From positions 62,001 through 126,000 of the forward strand of contig NZ_QEKI01000003.1 in the NCBI RefSeq assembly GCF_003096355.1: 64,000 bases of DNA, given 5' to 3'. The notes under the pieces were generated by a model. It was not told the origin of the DNA. It saw nothing but the letters and a program-made list of their open reading frames with translations, and searched no databases. This document shows, piece by piece, positions 45,639 to 54,504 of the stretch. Position 1 is the first letter of the stretch. Every line of letters starts with the position of its first letter. The position numbers and the translations under genes are program-made. The stretch comes from Pontibacter virosus. Lineage in GTDB: Bacteria; Bacteroidota; Bacteroidia; Cytophagales; Hymenobacteraceae.

Positions 45639-47294
45639 TTATCTGAAGGTATAGTCTACGTTTGGCAGCTGCGACAGCACCGGATCTTCGAGGTCGAGGG
45701 CCTTGGCGCGGCCATCGATCTTCGGTGCTACCGTGCCATGGTGCTTCAGGTATTCGGCTATTACATCATGCACTGTGTAGTCGAGCACTTTCGGGTCTTT
45801 GGCGTTGGGCAGGCGGCAGAGCATGTGGTCCGGTTCGCCTCTGCGCAAACAGGCGGCCAGGGTATACTCTTTGTTCAGGTCCAGCGGCTTGCCACCTACC
45901 GTGATCGATTGCACCCGTTGTCCTTTTGGCGCATTGGCCTTGAAGGTCATTTCCATACCGGAGAAGCGCACCACCCAGCCACCGAAACGCTCCAGCGGCT
46001 TCTCGGCAAATACATTGTGCAACTCTTTTTCCATCCAGTCCTGTATCTGCTGACCGGTCGCTTTGCCTACTTTGGCATTTTCGTTCACGGGCAGCATGTT
46101 CCATACATCGCTCACGGTAATCGGCGCTTTACCGTCGGCGCCAGGCACGATCGGCGTGCTGAAACGGAAGCCGTTAGAGAAAGCGATATCAGCACCGGTC
46201 TTCCAGCGCAGGGCGTCGGTGATCATGTTATCCATGGCATTTTCTACGACCAGGTAACGGTAAAGCGGTTCGGAGGTATAGCCCAGCACCTGGTCCATCT
46301 CCTGTTTGTAAGGAGCCATCTGCTCTTCCACCACACGCTGCACTATTGGGTCAGCCGGGTATACGGCCGGGTCCACGTCAATCAGTTCGTAGCGCTGGCC
46401 TACAATTTTTCCGTCCTTCACGTCCAGGTCGAGGCGGCCCACAAAAGAGGCGAAGGCACCCGGCTCTACTACCTGCGCATACTTGCCCTGCAAAGGCTTG
46501 CGGATGCGCTCATGGGTGTCGTTGCCCAGGATGAAGTCAACGCCTTTGATCTGCTCCTGGTCGGCCAGGTATAGCTGCTTGGAGATGCCGAGGTGGGTCA
46601 CCAGGAACAGGATATCCACGCCCTGCTCTTCTTTCAACTCTTTGATAAGGGGCTCGATGTTGTCTTCCAGTTGTTTGAAGATCAGTCCTTTGCTGAAAGA
46701 AGGGTTCTGGCGAATGGGTACTTCAGGGTCGTTGTAAGAAATAAAGCCGAGTTTTACGCCTTTTAATTCTTTTACGATGTAGGGAGGGTAGAGCATATCG
46801 GAGTTAGCCTCGTTGTAGATGTTGGCGCAGACTACCGGCTTGCCATAAGAAGCCAGCACGTCCTGCATTTTCTGGCTACCGAAGATCACCTCCCAGTTGC
46901 CCGGAATCAGGAAATCGTAATCCATGGCACTGATCACGGGGCCAAACACGGCTCCTTCTGACAGTGCGGCTACAGCACTGCCCTGTATCAGATCGCCGCC
47001 GTCCACGATCACGGTACCGCCCGGGTTCCCGGCTTTCACCTGCTTGAAAATGGTTTGGATATTGGCCACTCCGCCGCGCTCTTTGAACACGAACTCCCCG
47101 TTTTCGACAAACATTTCCTGGTGCGGCAACAGCTGTCCGTGAATGTCGGCTGTTTGCAGGATGGTGATGGTTTCAATGCCGTCTTCTTCCGTAGTTCGTG
47201 CCTCCTCGGTATTGCTGGACTGGCAGGAGGATGCAAAGGTAAGACCCAGGATGGGTATGGCGGATAGTATTAATCGTTTGAAATTGGTTTTCAT
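45639..47294 (-). CDS. SoxB-like / 5'-nucleotidase family metallophosphoesterase lipoprotein
   Basis: This 551-residue exported lipoprotein has the lipobox A-S-S-C with C24. The N-terminal metal-binding domain has TADIHGQLLPH (D50, H52), VIVDGGDLIQGS (D98, D101), the altered motif PGNWEV at 132-137 where the family has G-N-H-E, VTHLGIS and GNDTHERI. The Trp in place of the His is a feature shared with SoxB (which has H-W-E), so the protein is closer to sulfur-oxidising SoxB than to UshA. The C-terminal domain has NGFRFSTPIVPG and TVSDVWNMLPVNENAKVG as in 5'-nucleotidases. It may hydrolyse thiosulfonate or sulfonate groups, or nucleotides. The next two phosphoesterases lie on the opposite strand. 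Confidence 0.86.
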   Translation of the reverse strand: MKTNFKRLILSAIPILGLTFASSCQSSNTEEARTTEEDGIETITILQTADIHGQLLPHQEMFVENGEFVFKERGGVANIQTIFKQVKAGNPGGTVIVDGGDLIQGSAVAALSEGAVFGPVISAMDYDFLIPGNWEVIFGSQKMQDVLASYGKPVVCANIYNEANSDMLYPPYIVKELKGVKLGFISYNDPEVPIRQNPSFSKGLIFKQLEDNIEPLIKELKEEQGVDILFLVTHLGISKQLYLADQEQIKGVDFILGNDTHERIRKPLQGKYAQVVEPGAFASFVGRLDLDVKDGKIVGQRYELIDVDPAVYPADPIVQRVVEEQMAPYKQEMDQVLGYTSEPLYRYLVVENAMDNMITDALRWKTGADIAFSNGFRFSTPIVPGADGKAPITVSDVWNMLPVNENAKVGKATGQQIQDWMEKELHNVFAEKPLERFGGWVVRFSGMEMTFKANAPKGQRVQSITVGGKPLDLNKEYTLAACLRRGEPDHMLCRLPNAKDPKVLDYTVHDVIAEYLKHHGTVAPKIDGRAKALDLEDPVLSQLPNVDYTFR

Positions 47295-47581
47295 GGTGCG
47301 GTAATAATTTTTTGAGTGGATTCAGAAGGGTATAAGCATTTGATTAGACCCTTTCGTGAAACAGCTGTTAATCACAAGTTGAATTGGATGCGCTCCCGGA
47401 TACGCTTGTTCCCAGACAGTCTGTTTAGAACATCGGCACTTTCTTCTCCCACTGCCTTTAGCAGTTAGTCAGGGAAAGTTTAAATCCGGAAGAGTGAATT
47501 AGGTTTATGATCCGAAGGAAATTATCCGAATCATTTTTATCAGGTTTAGTGCGCGTTATTGGCTCTATATAAGCTCAGTAA

Positions 47582-47968
47582 TCAGCCGAACCGGGGTGGG
47601 TCTGGTTCAGTCGGGGTGGTTTGGGAGTAGTAAGCAAAGGCCATATAGCCAGGCTCCTGGTACAGAGTACGTGGTGGGATAAAGCCAGCAGGAGTGCTGG
47701 CAGGAGTACAGAAGAGCTTCACATTGCAAAGCCGGATTTCAGCCTCTCCCTTCGGTTGTTCGGTACTATCGGCGTCGACCGCTACCGGGTGCTTGAAATC
47801 AACTGAGTTCAGTTCTGATGATGCAACCTTAGACTGGGCTTGCTGTCGAAGGCACACCTTTTTGATGGACACCCCCGCGTGAGCTCCTGGCAAAAAGCTA
47901 ACGAAAGCCAGCGAGGAGAGATGTACAAATAACATCAGCAGGGACCATATTTTAAGGAGTTGCTTCAA
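47582..47968 (-). CDS. Small secreted protein with C-terminal EPDPPRF motif
   Basis: This 128-residue protein has an N-terminal hydrophobic signal (LKIWSLLMLFVHLSSLAFVSF). Three Cys (KKVCLRQQ, IRLCNVKLFC) and a Pro-rich C-terminus ending E-P-D-P-P-R-F-G follow. The small secreted protein at 56272-56634 ends D-P-D-P-P-Q-F-S, so the two appear to share a C-terminal motif although the middle parts differ. There is no known family. It is divergent from the SoxB-like gene at 48144 and shares a central Crp-type site with it, which places it in the sulfur regulon. Confidence 0.72.
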   Translation of the reverse strand: MKQLLKIWSLLMLFVHLSSLAFVSFLPGAHAGVSIKKVCLRQQAQSKVASSELNSVDFKHPVAVDADSTEQPKGEAEIRLCNVKLFCTPASTPAGFIPPRTLYQEPGYMAFAYYSQTTPTEPDPPRFG

Positions 47969-48019
47969 ACGGGCGTTCTGTTTATAAGGTATAAGTGTCT
48001 AATCTACAGTACTGTCATA

Positions 48020-48092
48020 CAAATGTGGAGAAAGTAAAATAGCAATAGTGTGACAAAAGTCACAGGAAGAAAAATTTTATACCTGCTATTTG
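48020..48092. promoter_or_regulatory. Divergent Crp/Fnr-type promoter between the small secreted gene and the SoxB-like gene
   Basis: The palindrome TGTGACAAAAGTCACA (48049-48064) lies almost exactly midway between both starts (81-82 bases to each). At 22 bases on the minus side is CACATTTG (48020-48027), and at 21 bases on the plus side GCTATTTG (48085-48092). One site could activate both directions. Confidence 0.75.
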
Positions 48093-48143
48093 AAACTTGT
48101 GGCGGAGGAAGCCTCACAACTTGAATGTATCAACTAATTATCT

Positions 48144-49592
48144 ATGAAAAAGAAAACAAAACTCACGCTACTACAGCTCAATGACAGTCACGCCTACCTG
48201 GAGCCGCACCAGGAAATGTTCTGGGAAAAAGGTGGCCAGGTATACCGCAGCGCAGGCGGATTTGCCCGCATAGCCGGTTACCTGCAACAACTGCGCAAAG
48301 CGCAAAACGGTGCAGTACTGGCCCTCGACTGCGGCGACACCTTTCATGGTACTTATCCGGCTGTGGACACCAAAGGCGAAGTGATGCTTCGGGTTTTGAA
48401 CGCGCTGGGCCTCGCCGCCATGACGGCCCACTGGGAGTTTGCCTACGGACCAGCGCAATTCAAAAAGCTTACGTCGCAACTAAACTACCCGATGCTAGCC
48501 ATCAATATTTATGACAAGCAGACCGGAGACCTCGTCTACAAGCCTTATATCGTGCAGGAGGTAAATGGACTGAAAGTAGGTATAGTAGGTATAGCCTGCA
48601 ACATCGTGGACAAGACCATGCCGCCGCACTTTAGTGATGGGCTCAGGTTTACCCTCGGCAATGAAGAGCTGCCTGGTTACATTCAGAACCTGAGAGAAAT
48701 AGATAAAACTGACCTGATCGTGCTGATCTCACACTTAGGCTTTCCGCAGAACATGAAGCTGCTTTCGGAAGTGGAAGGGGTAGATGTTTGCCTCAGTAGT
48801 CACACGCATTACCGCACATCCATACCAGCCAGGCAAGGCAACACCCTTGTCATAGAATCCGGCTGTCACGGCTCTTTCCTGGGCAGGCTGGACCTGACTT
48901 TAGAGAATGGAAAGATCACGCAATTTGAACATGAGTTAGTAGAGGTATCCGAACTATTGCCGGAGGACGAGCAGGTGAAGGAATTGGTGGAGGAAGCTAT
49001 AGAGCCTTTCCGGGAAGAATTGAGTCAGCAGGTTGGAGCAACCAAAGTGGCCCTCGACCGCAATACCATTCTGGAATCAACGATGGACAATTTTCTGCTA
49101 CAAAGCATGCTCGAGGCAACGGGTGCTGAACTGGCCTTCTCCAATGGCTGGCGCTACGGTGCTCCCATTGTGCCCGGCCCCATCACCCTGAACGACCTCT
49201 ACAATATCATTCCGATGAACCCGCCTGTGCAAACGGTCAGCATTAGCGGTGAAGAATTGCTGAAGATGCTGGAAGAAAACCTGGAAAAGACCTTTGCACC
49301 GGATGCCTATAACCAGTTGGGCGGTTTTGTGAAGCGCAGTCTGGGCTTGAAAGCTTTCATTAAGATCGAGGCTCCAAAAGGCAACCGCATTCAAAAGCTT
49401 TTTATAAACGGCGAGGAACTGGACCCGCAGCGCAGGTATAAGGCTGCTTTCGTAACCGAACAGGGCGTTCCTGAAAAGTACGGAACGCAGCGTGAGACGA
49501 CAGGTATAAAAGCAATTAAGGCCATGAAGCTATACCTGCAGAAACACTCCCCGGTTGATATCAGGCTGCTGGGCACTTTCAGCGCCGTGTAA
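48144..49592 (+). CDS. SoxB-like / 5'-nucleotidase family protein without signal peptide
   Basis: This is a 482-residue metallophosphoesterase with LLQLNDSHAYLEPHQ (D14, H16), LDCGDTFHGTYP (D62, D65), AHWEFAYG (H96, E98; the family Asn is replaced by His as in SoxB's G-H-W-E-F-x-Y-G), LISHLGF and SSHTHYRTS. The C-terminal domain (EATGAELAFSNGWRYGAPIVPG, LNDLYNIIPMNPPVQTV) is standard. No signal peptide is present: the chain begins MKKKTKLTLLQLND, so it should stay in the cytosol, which is unusual for both SoxB and UshA. It is the first gene of a plus-strand pair with the lipoprotein nucleotidase 56 bases downstream, under a Crp-type promoter. Confidence 0.87.
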   Translation: MKKKTKLTLLQLNDSHAYLEPHQEMFWEKGGQVYRSAGGFARIAGYLQQLRKAQNGAVLALDCGDTFHGTYPAVDTKGEVMLRVLNALGLAAMTAHWEFAYGPAQFKKLTSQLNYPMLAINIYDKQTGDLVYKPYIVQEVNGLKVGIVGIACNIVDKTMPPHFSDGLRFTLGNEELPGYIQNLREIDKTDLIVLISHLGFPQNMKLLSEVEGVDVCLSSHTHYRTSIPARQGNTLVIESGCHGSFLGRLDLTLENGKITQFEHELVEVSELLPEDEQVKELVEEAIEPFREELSQQVGATKVALDRNTILESTMDNFLLQSMLEATGAELAFSNGWRYGAPIVPGPITLNDLYNIIPMNPPVQTVSISGEELLKMLEENLEKTFAPDAYNQLGGFVKRSLGLKAFIKIEAPKGNRIQKLFINGEELDPQRRYKAAFVTEQGVPEKYGTQRETTGIKAIKAMKLYLQKHSPVDIRLLGTFSAV

Positions 49593-49648
49593 ATCAATGT
49601 GTTATTTCATAAAGCTAAGAGAATGCTTTTACCTAAACCTTTACCAAC

Positions 49649-51277
49649 ATGCTACTAAAAAGAAAGCACCTGATACCCGTGCTATTGACACCGTTTTTAA
49701 TGGCGAGTGCCTGTACATCTTCCACAATTGAAACCACCACTGAAGCGACTGATATGGCAGAAGGAGATCATAAAACCATTACACTCCTGCATACGAACGA
49801 CATGCATGGCTCTTACATGCCTTTTCGGACAACGGTTGATAACGCCACGGCGCAAACCGGTGATGCAGGCCGGGATACCTTGATCACGTTCGTTAAAGAA
49901 GCAGAGATTGGGGGCTTTGCCTATCTGTCAGCTGCTGTTAAAAAAGTGCGGCAGGAAAAGGGGGCAGAGAACGTGTTGCTGCTTGATGGCGGCGATACCT
50001 TCAGTGACGACCAGTTGGGCAGCCTGACAAGAGGGGAGGCCATGATCCGATTGATGAACTCGGTTGAGTACGACCTGATGGCACTCGGTAACCACGACTT
50101 TGACTATGGCCTGGAAAGAACCCGTGAACTGGCGGAAATAGCCAACTTCCCGATGCGGGCCGCCAACATCATAGACGAGAAAACACAACAACCGATCTTT
50201 GGTGAACCCTTTGTCCTATTTGAGAAACAAGGTGTCAAAATTGCCATCCTGACTCTCGGCTATCGTAACACACCCAAGACCGGCAACCCGGATAATGTGA
50301 AAGGGCTTCGTTTCAGTACCGGGCAGGAGGTAGCGCAACAGTATGTGCCAAAACTTCGCGAACAGGTAGATGTGGTCGTAGTCTTATCACATGAAGGTAC
50401 GGCGGTGGATGAGAAGATGGCCCGCGAAGTAGATGGAATTGACTTGATCATTGGGGCACACAGCCACGACATCATCGAGCCGCGCAGGAAGATCGGGCAA
50501 ACCTATGTGGTGCAGGCCATGTCAGATGCTGCTGTCTTAGGCGATACGGAACTCGTCATTTCAGGGAACAAACTGGTGGATGTGAAGGACCACTACCACT
50601 GGCTCTGGCATGATGAGTGGCAACCCGATCCGGAAGTGCAAGCCTTGGTGGATGAATTGAGAAAACCTCACCTGGCTAAATTGCAAGAGAAGGTAGTAGA
50701 GAGCCTTGATGTAATTGGCAGACAGTATAAATCGGAGAGCCCCTTTGATAAACTAGTTGGCAACCTGCTGCTGGAAGGTTATAAAGGCGATGTTGCGATC
50801 ATGCCGGGTGTGGGTTACGGTATTTCGTTTAAACCCGGACCTGTCACCAGCGAAGAGGTATACAAACTGCTTCCACATCCTTCCAAAATCGTTACCCTGC
50901 AGATGACGGGCAAGCAACTCCGGCAAACCCTGGAGCAAGCCGCTAAGAACCTGAAACCAGATAATAAACTGGACGCTGTCGGAGGCCTGATTCAAACGAC
51001 AGGTATAGCCTACCAGATGGACCTGACCAAGCCTGTAGGGCAGCGGATCAGCAACATGCAGATTGGCAACACGCCCGTAAGCGATGCTGCATCATTTAAA
51101 GTAGTCACGCACAACGGCTTGCTAACCGGCCTGCATAACTTCGACGAAATAGGGAAGGGCCAAAACATCAACAAAACAGAGAAGCCTCTGACGGAATTCA
51201 TCATCGAAAAGCTGAAAGAAAAGAAGACGGTTACTATGCCAGAGAATATGGGTGAACTGAAGATTGTCAGAGAGTAA
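49649..51277 (+). CDS. Bifunctional metallophosphatase/5'-nucleotidase lipoprotein
   Basis: This 542-residue exported lipoprotein (lipobox M-A-S-A-C-T) has the canonical family motifs: TLLHTNDMHGSYMP, LLLDGGDTFSDDQLGS, MALGNHDFDYGLERT (normal G-N-H-D), VVLSHEGTAVD and IGAHSHDIIEP. The C-terminal domain with TSEEVYKLLPHPSKIVTLQMTGKQLRQ binds the nucleoside or equivalent. It is a typical UshA-like periplasmic hydrolase, unlike the two W-containing paralogues beside it. It is co-transcribed after the SoxB-like gene and followed by a bidirectional terminator. Confidence 0.9.
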   Translation: MLLKRKHLIPVLLTPFLMASACTSSTIETTTEATDMAEGDHKTITLLHTNDMHGSYMPFRTTVDNATAQTGDAGRDTLITFVKEAEIGGFAYLSAAVKKVRQEKGAENVLLLDGGDTFSDDQLGSLTRGEAMIRLMNSVEYDLMALGNHDFDYGLERTRELAEIANFPMRAANIIDEKTQQPIFGEPFVLFEKQGVKIAILTLGYRNTPKTGNPDNVKGLRFSTGQEVAQQYVPKLREQVDVVVVLSHEGTAVDEKMAREVDGIDLIIGAHSHDIIEPRRKIGQTYVVQAMSDAAVLGDTELVISGNKLVDVKDHYHWLWHDEWQPDPEVQALVDELRKPHLAKLQEKVVESLDVIGRQYKSESPFDKLVGNLLLEGYKGDVAIMPGVGYGISFKPGPVTSEEVYKLLPHPSKIVTLQMTGKQLRQTLEQAAKNLKPDNKLDAVGGLIQTTGIAYQMDLTKPVGQRISNMQIGNTPVSDAASFKVVTHNGLLTGLHNFDEIGKGQNINKTEKPLTEFIIEKLKEKKTVTMPENMGELKIVRE

Positions 51278-51295
51278 ATAGAATCTGTTCCGATG

Positions 51296-51334
51296 AAAAA
51301 AGTCACACAATCTGCTTAGGTTGTGTGACTTTTC
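51296..51334. terminator. Bidirectional terminator
   Basis: A 14-bp stem with AAAAGTCACACAA and TTGTGTGACTTTT arms and an eight-base loop lies between the nucleotidase stop (51277) and the VIT-family stop (51351). Confidence 0.92.
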
Positions 51335-51350
51335 ATTTCAGGTAAAGCGA

Positions 51351-52079
51351 CTACATAAACACCTTTTCGAGCACATCACCCACAAAATAGGCCAGCATAG
51401 CGGCCATGCCGCCAAGCAGCAGTGTTTCGGCTATACCTGCCAGGATATTCCGCTCAGTCACAATGCTTTTAAGAGCACCGACAATCGTCATGGCTATACC
51501 AGTAAGCACACTCGAATAGAGGAAAAGTTCTGCGCCATCTATACCTGAATCGAGCCCGGCAAAGATGTAGGCCAGCAAGGGAATGGAGCCTACTATGATA
51601 AAGCTGATGAAAGTAACCGAAGCCGTTTTGATGGGCGTCTTGCCGTCTTTGGTCATCTCCAGTTCTTCTTTCATCATAGTATCCACCCACACGTCTTTGT
51701 CTGCGGTGATGACCTCGACTACCTGGTTCAGTAAATCGCCTTTGAAGCCTTTGGCCTCGTAAATCTCCCTGATTTCCTGTTTCTCCGTTTCACCCAGGTG
51801 CTCCACTTCCCAGTACTCGCGCGCTTTGTGCCTATCAAAATTGTCGCGCGAAGCTTTGGTGGAGAAGTAGTTGCCGACCGACATGGAGAAGCCATCGGCA
51901 ATCAGGTTAGCCAGCCCGAGGATGATCACAACCGCTATCCCCAGATTGGCTCCCTCAGCGCCCGCCACTACGGCAAAGGTGGTAATAGCCCCGTCTATAC
52001 CGCCATACACAAACTCCGAGATGTACTCTTTCTTGAAGAAAAGAATTTTGTCTTCCGATTGAACTTCGTGGTGTTGCAT
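51351..52079 (-). CDS. VIT1/CCC1-type iron/manganese transporter family protein
   Basis: This 242-residue membrane protein has about five helices. The N-terminal motif [59 protein letters not shown] is the hallmark of the VIT1/CCC1 family, including the D-G-x-x-T and S-M-x-x-G-x-Y-x-S elements of the ion path. The cytosolic loop ([31 protein letters not shown]) holds the metal-binding acidic helices. It exports or sequesters Fe2+ or Mn2+. It is transcribed alone from the repeat-rich gap toward the convergent nucleotidase gene. Confidence 0.93.
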   Translation of the reverse strand: MQHHEVQSEDKILFFKKEYISEFVYGGIDGAITTFAVVAGAEGANLGIAVVIILGLANLIADGFSMSVGNYFSTKASRDNFDRHKAREYWEVEHLGETEKQEIREIYEAKGFKGDLLNQVVEVITADKDVWVDTMMKEELEMTKDGKTPIKTASVTFISFIIVGSIPLLAYIFAGLDSGIDGAELFLYSSVLTGIAMTIVGALKSIVTERNILAGIAETLLLGGMAAMLAYFVGDVLEKVFM

Positions 52080-52339
52080 GGGGGAAGCTTAGGAGTTTGA
52101 GCGTTTGGGAGTTAACAAGTTAACAAAAATCAGCATGACTTCAAGATTTGTAGGGGTGGATTGATTTGTGAGAATTGTGTTTGTCTGAATCAGGATTTTC
52201 AGGATTAAAAGATTCACAGGATTTTAGTGCACGATTGTCATGCTCCTGGCGACTTAATTACCTCTCCCGACTCCTCCTTTTAAAGAGGGCCCCTACCCCC
52301 AAACATGAGGGGAGTTTTTGTTGCTACCGCATTCCTAAC

Positions 52340-52362
52340 TGTCATCCTGGAAGGATCTTGGT
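52340..52362 (+). repeat. Partial copy of GTCATCCTG repeat
   Basis: TGTCATCCTGGAAGGATCTT followed by GGT matches the left end of the full copies at 62278 and 63242, with G for A or T at one position; the right end is absent. Confidence 0.75.
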
Positions 52363-52469
52363 TGAAGGGAGGACATGCAGTTGCTATAACACACCCCTGC
52401 ACCTCTCTTTATCGAGGACCCCTACTCCCAGAGGAAAATTCCTGCTATTGCCACTACCGGGTTAGAAGC

Positions 52470-52543
52470 GTAGTAGCTGCGGCAGATCTCTCATGCTATA
52501 CCGGGTCCAACCACCCCTGCCCCTCCTTATCCAAGGAGGGGAG
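52470..52543 (-). repeat. Dispersed repeat R2 (REP-like hairpin), copy 2
   Basis: The reverse complement of this stretch starts CTCCCCTCCTTGGATAAGGA and runs through GGGGTGGTTGGACCCGGTAT to a GCAGCTAC end, nearly identical to 30414-30487. Confidence 0.88.
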
Positions 52544-52695
52544 CTTTGGCTACTACCAGTTCGGAGGTCTAGGCACTGTTGAGAACTACTGCTGGCAGGT
52601 ATAGCAAGACTAACTTGCACTCTCACTACGAAGCAGAAAGCTGTGCCCGGTGCACCAGCGACGATTTTGTGTTGGGGGTAGGGGCCCTCGATTTT

Positions 52696-52765
52696 CATCA
52701 AGGAAAAAAGTGAGGCCCGCCCGGCTAGGGCAAGCTATAATACAATACATTTGCTATACCTGCAA
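52696..52765 (-). repeat. Dispersed repeat R1, copy 2
   Basis: The reverse complement has the same landmarks in the same order as 30061-30130: GCAGGTATAG, TGTATTGT, TATAGCTTG, CCGG, and CTCACTTTTTTCCTTGATG. Confidence 0.85.
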
Positions 52766-52937
52766 TAGCCACTACGCCAGTTGCAAATTGGCCCTATGTG
52801 TCACCACAAGTTGCGCTAACGCTAATCTTGCGGTATAATAAGCCCTATACCTATACCTGGGCCAGAGGCCCCACCATAGCAGACATGAGCGAGGACGCTC
52901 GCGCCATGCAAAAGATTCAATCTAACAGTGTACAAAC

Positions 52938-53882
52938 CTAATTCAACTGACTCACTTCTTCAGCAGGTATAGACTCCCGCTCTTCCTGCGAAACTACCTG
53001 TGGATTAGGTATAGAAATGCGTTCCCGAAATGGATATACTTGTTGCTCCAGAAATGACTTCGGATAAGCTTCTACTTCCTCGAAACCGAGTTCGATATCA
53101 CGTCCGTCTTCCGGCATGTAAGCGGTGCCGAATAAGTAGTCCCACACACTTAGGCTAATGCCATAGTTCGCACCGTAGCGGTGCGGCATGTGCCTGGCGT
53201 GGTGCCAGATATGCATTTGCGGATTGTTGAACAGATAGCGCAGCGGGCCCAGCGGAATGTGCAGGTTGGAGTGGTTGAAATGGCCGATGGCGGTGGCGAA
53301 GATGTGGACCAGGAAGAAGTCCTGAATGCCGAAGCCTATCATGGCCAGCGGGATGTACTCGATGGTTCGGTAGACCACTGTTTCACCCCAGTGGAAACGC
53401 AGGTGTGCCGCAAAACCCATCTGCTGTACTGAGTGGTGTACCTTGTGGAAGCGCCACAGGTAATCGGAGCGGTGCAGGAGGCGGTGCACGTTCCACTGAA
53501 TAAAATCGCGCAGCACAAAAAGCGTGAGCAGTTGCGCCCATACTGGCCAGGATTGTATCTCAAAAGCGACTAAATTCTGGATGCCGAACAAGTCCAGAAA
53601 ATCATTGAAAGCCTCTACACCGATATTGGAAATGGCATTGAAACCAACCAACGAGAACAGGAAAAAATTGAAGAACATGTAGAAGCCGTCGAGCCAGAAA
53701 TCCTGCCGGATGACAGGCTGGCCCTTTCGCCACGGCAGCACGACTTCCAGCAGCCAGAAAAGTAGTGACAGTCCCAGTAGCCAGTAGAAATAGTTGCCCC
53801 AGCTTGGGTGCAGCAATTCACGCCACAGGTAGTTGCCGTAGTCTGTAAAAGAGCTCGTAAAGATGTTCCAGTATTTTTCCAT
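52938..53882 (-). CDS. Sterol desaturase family (fatty acid hydroxylase superfamily) membrane protein
   Basis: This is a 314-residue diiron membrane oxygenase. The His clusters are visible in order: NVHRLLHRSDYLWRFHKVHHS, then MHIWHHARHMPHRYG, within a body of four to five helices (YWLLGLSLLFWLLEVVLPW, FFNFFLFSLVGF and others). The C-terminal tail (YMPEDGRDIELGFEEVEAYPKSF) is soluble. The family hydroxylates or desaturates lipids; the exact substrate (sterol, carotenoid or alkyl lipid) cannot be told. It follows the DsrE gene on the same strand (23-base gap), so it may be in that transcript, though no sulfur role is obvious. Confidence 0.92.
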   Translation of the reverse strand: MEKYWNIFTSSFTDYGNYLWRELLHPSWGNYFYWLLGLSLLFWLLEVVLPWRKGQPVIRQDFWLDGFYMFFNFFLFSLVGFNAISNIGVEAFNDFLDLFGIQNLVAFEIQSWPVWAQLLTLFVLRDFIQWNVHRLLHRSDYLWRFHKVHHSVQQMGFAAHLRFHWGETVVYRTIEYIPLAMIGFGIQDFFLVHIFATAIGHFNHSNLHIPLGPLRYLFNNPQMHIWHHARHMPHRYGANYGISLSVWDYLFGTAYMPEDGRDIELGFEEVEAYPKSFLEQQVYPFRERISIPNPQVVSQEERESIPAEEVSQLN

Positions 53883-53905
53883 GCAGCTGTGCTGGTCCTA
53901 ACAAC

Positions 53906-54358
53906 TTAAAACTTGATGTAGCCCCAACCTTCGTCTTGTTTTGTAATGATCTCGCCTATACCCATCGGCACAGTTGGCACACCAGGCAACAGCTGATCTT
54001 TCTCCACTTTCTGCATTCGCATGGTGTTTTCGCAGGCCACAAAATTAACCCCTTTTTCCTGCAATGCCTTAATGGCAGGAGCCTGTGTTGTTTTATCGGT
54101 CACCAATAAGCTCAGCGCCTTGCCATGCACCACCACTTCAATCTGCGCGTCAGGCCAGCCACGTTTGATGTTGTTAAGTTGTCGCATCAAACCTGTGTGT
54201 TTTGCCGTTTCGCCTTCGGCCATATCGTACACGATGCGACGCGACTTAGTTTGCTCCGCTTTTGTAGCAGCTGCCTTTTTGTTCGGTTGCTTTTGAGCGG
54301 AGGCAAAAGGAACAGCCAGTATGGTTAATAGGATAAAAAGGACCAGTCTAAGTTTCAT
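53906..54358 (-). CDS. Exported DsrE/DsrF-like sulfur-relay family protein
   Basis: This 150-residue protein has a signal peptide (MKLRLVLFILLTILAVPFASA) and a DsrE-like alpha/beta domain: RIVYDMAEGETAKHTGLMRQLNNIKRGWPDAQIEVVVHGKALSLL, then IKALQEKGVNFVACENTMRMQKV with the conserved Cys where DsrE-family proteins carry a persulfide. The exported location suggests handling of sulfane sulfur in the envelope. A hairpin between this gene and tlpA-like suggests it starts its own transcript, with the sterol desaturase gene behind it. Confidence 0.87.
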   Translation of the reverse strand: MKLRLVLFILLTILAVPFASAQKQPNKKAAATKAEQTKSRRIVYDMAEGETAKHTGLMRQLNNIKRGWPDAQIEVVVHGKALSLLVTDKTTQAPAIKALQEKGVNFVACENTMRMQKVEKDQLLPGVPTVPMGIGEIITKQDEGWGYIKF

Positions 54359-54461
54359 AACAAGCAGCTAAAGGGAATGTTAAAATATAGTATCAAAGAA
54401 CAGGATGGTGTACTTTAACACAAGTCCGGTAGTGTTTTCAATTGATACCGGTAGAACTAAA

Positions 54462-54496
54462 ATCAAGCTGGAAGACAATGTGTCAACCAGCTTGAT
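54462..54496 (-). terminator. Terminator after the TlpA-like gene
   Basis: A perfect 10-bp stem ATCAAGCTGG/CCAGCTTGAT (54462-54471 and 54487-54496) with an internal GACA/TGTC extension lies eight bases after the stop codon. The T-run is short (TTTTA). Confidence 0.75.
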
Positions 54497-54504
54497 AAGG
54501 TATT

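Larger units (their letters stand above)
52080..52937. other. Repeat-rich intergenic gap (inverted counterpart of the 30 kb gap)
   Basis: These 858 bases without a gene hold one truncated GTCATCCTG-type repeat (52340-52362), the R2 and R1 repeats in inverted orientation, the module GGGGTAGGGGCCCTCGAT (52675-52692), and several shorter hairpins. Small open frames here follow the repeats and are not genes. Confidence 0.75.
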
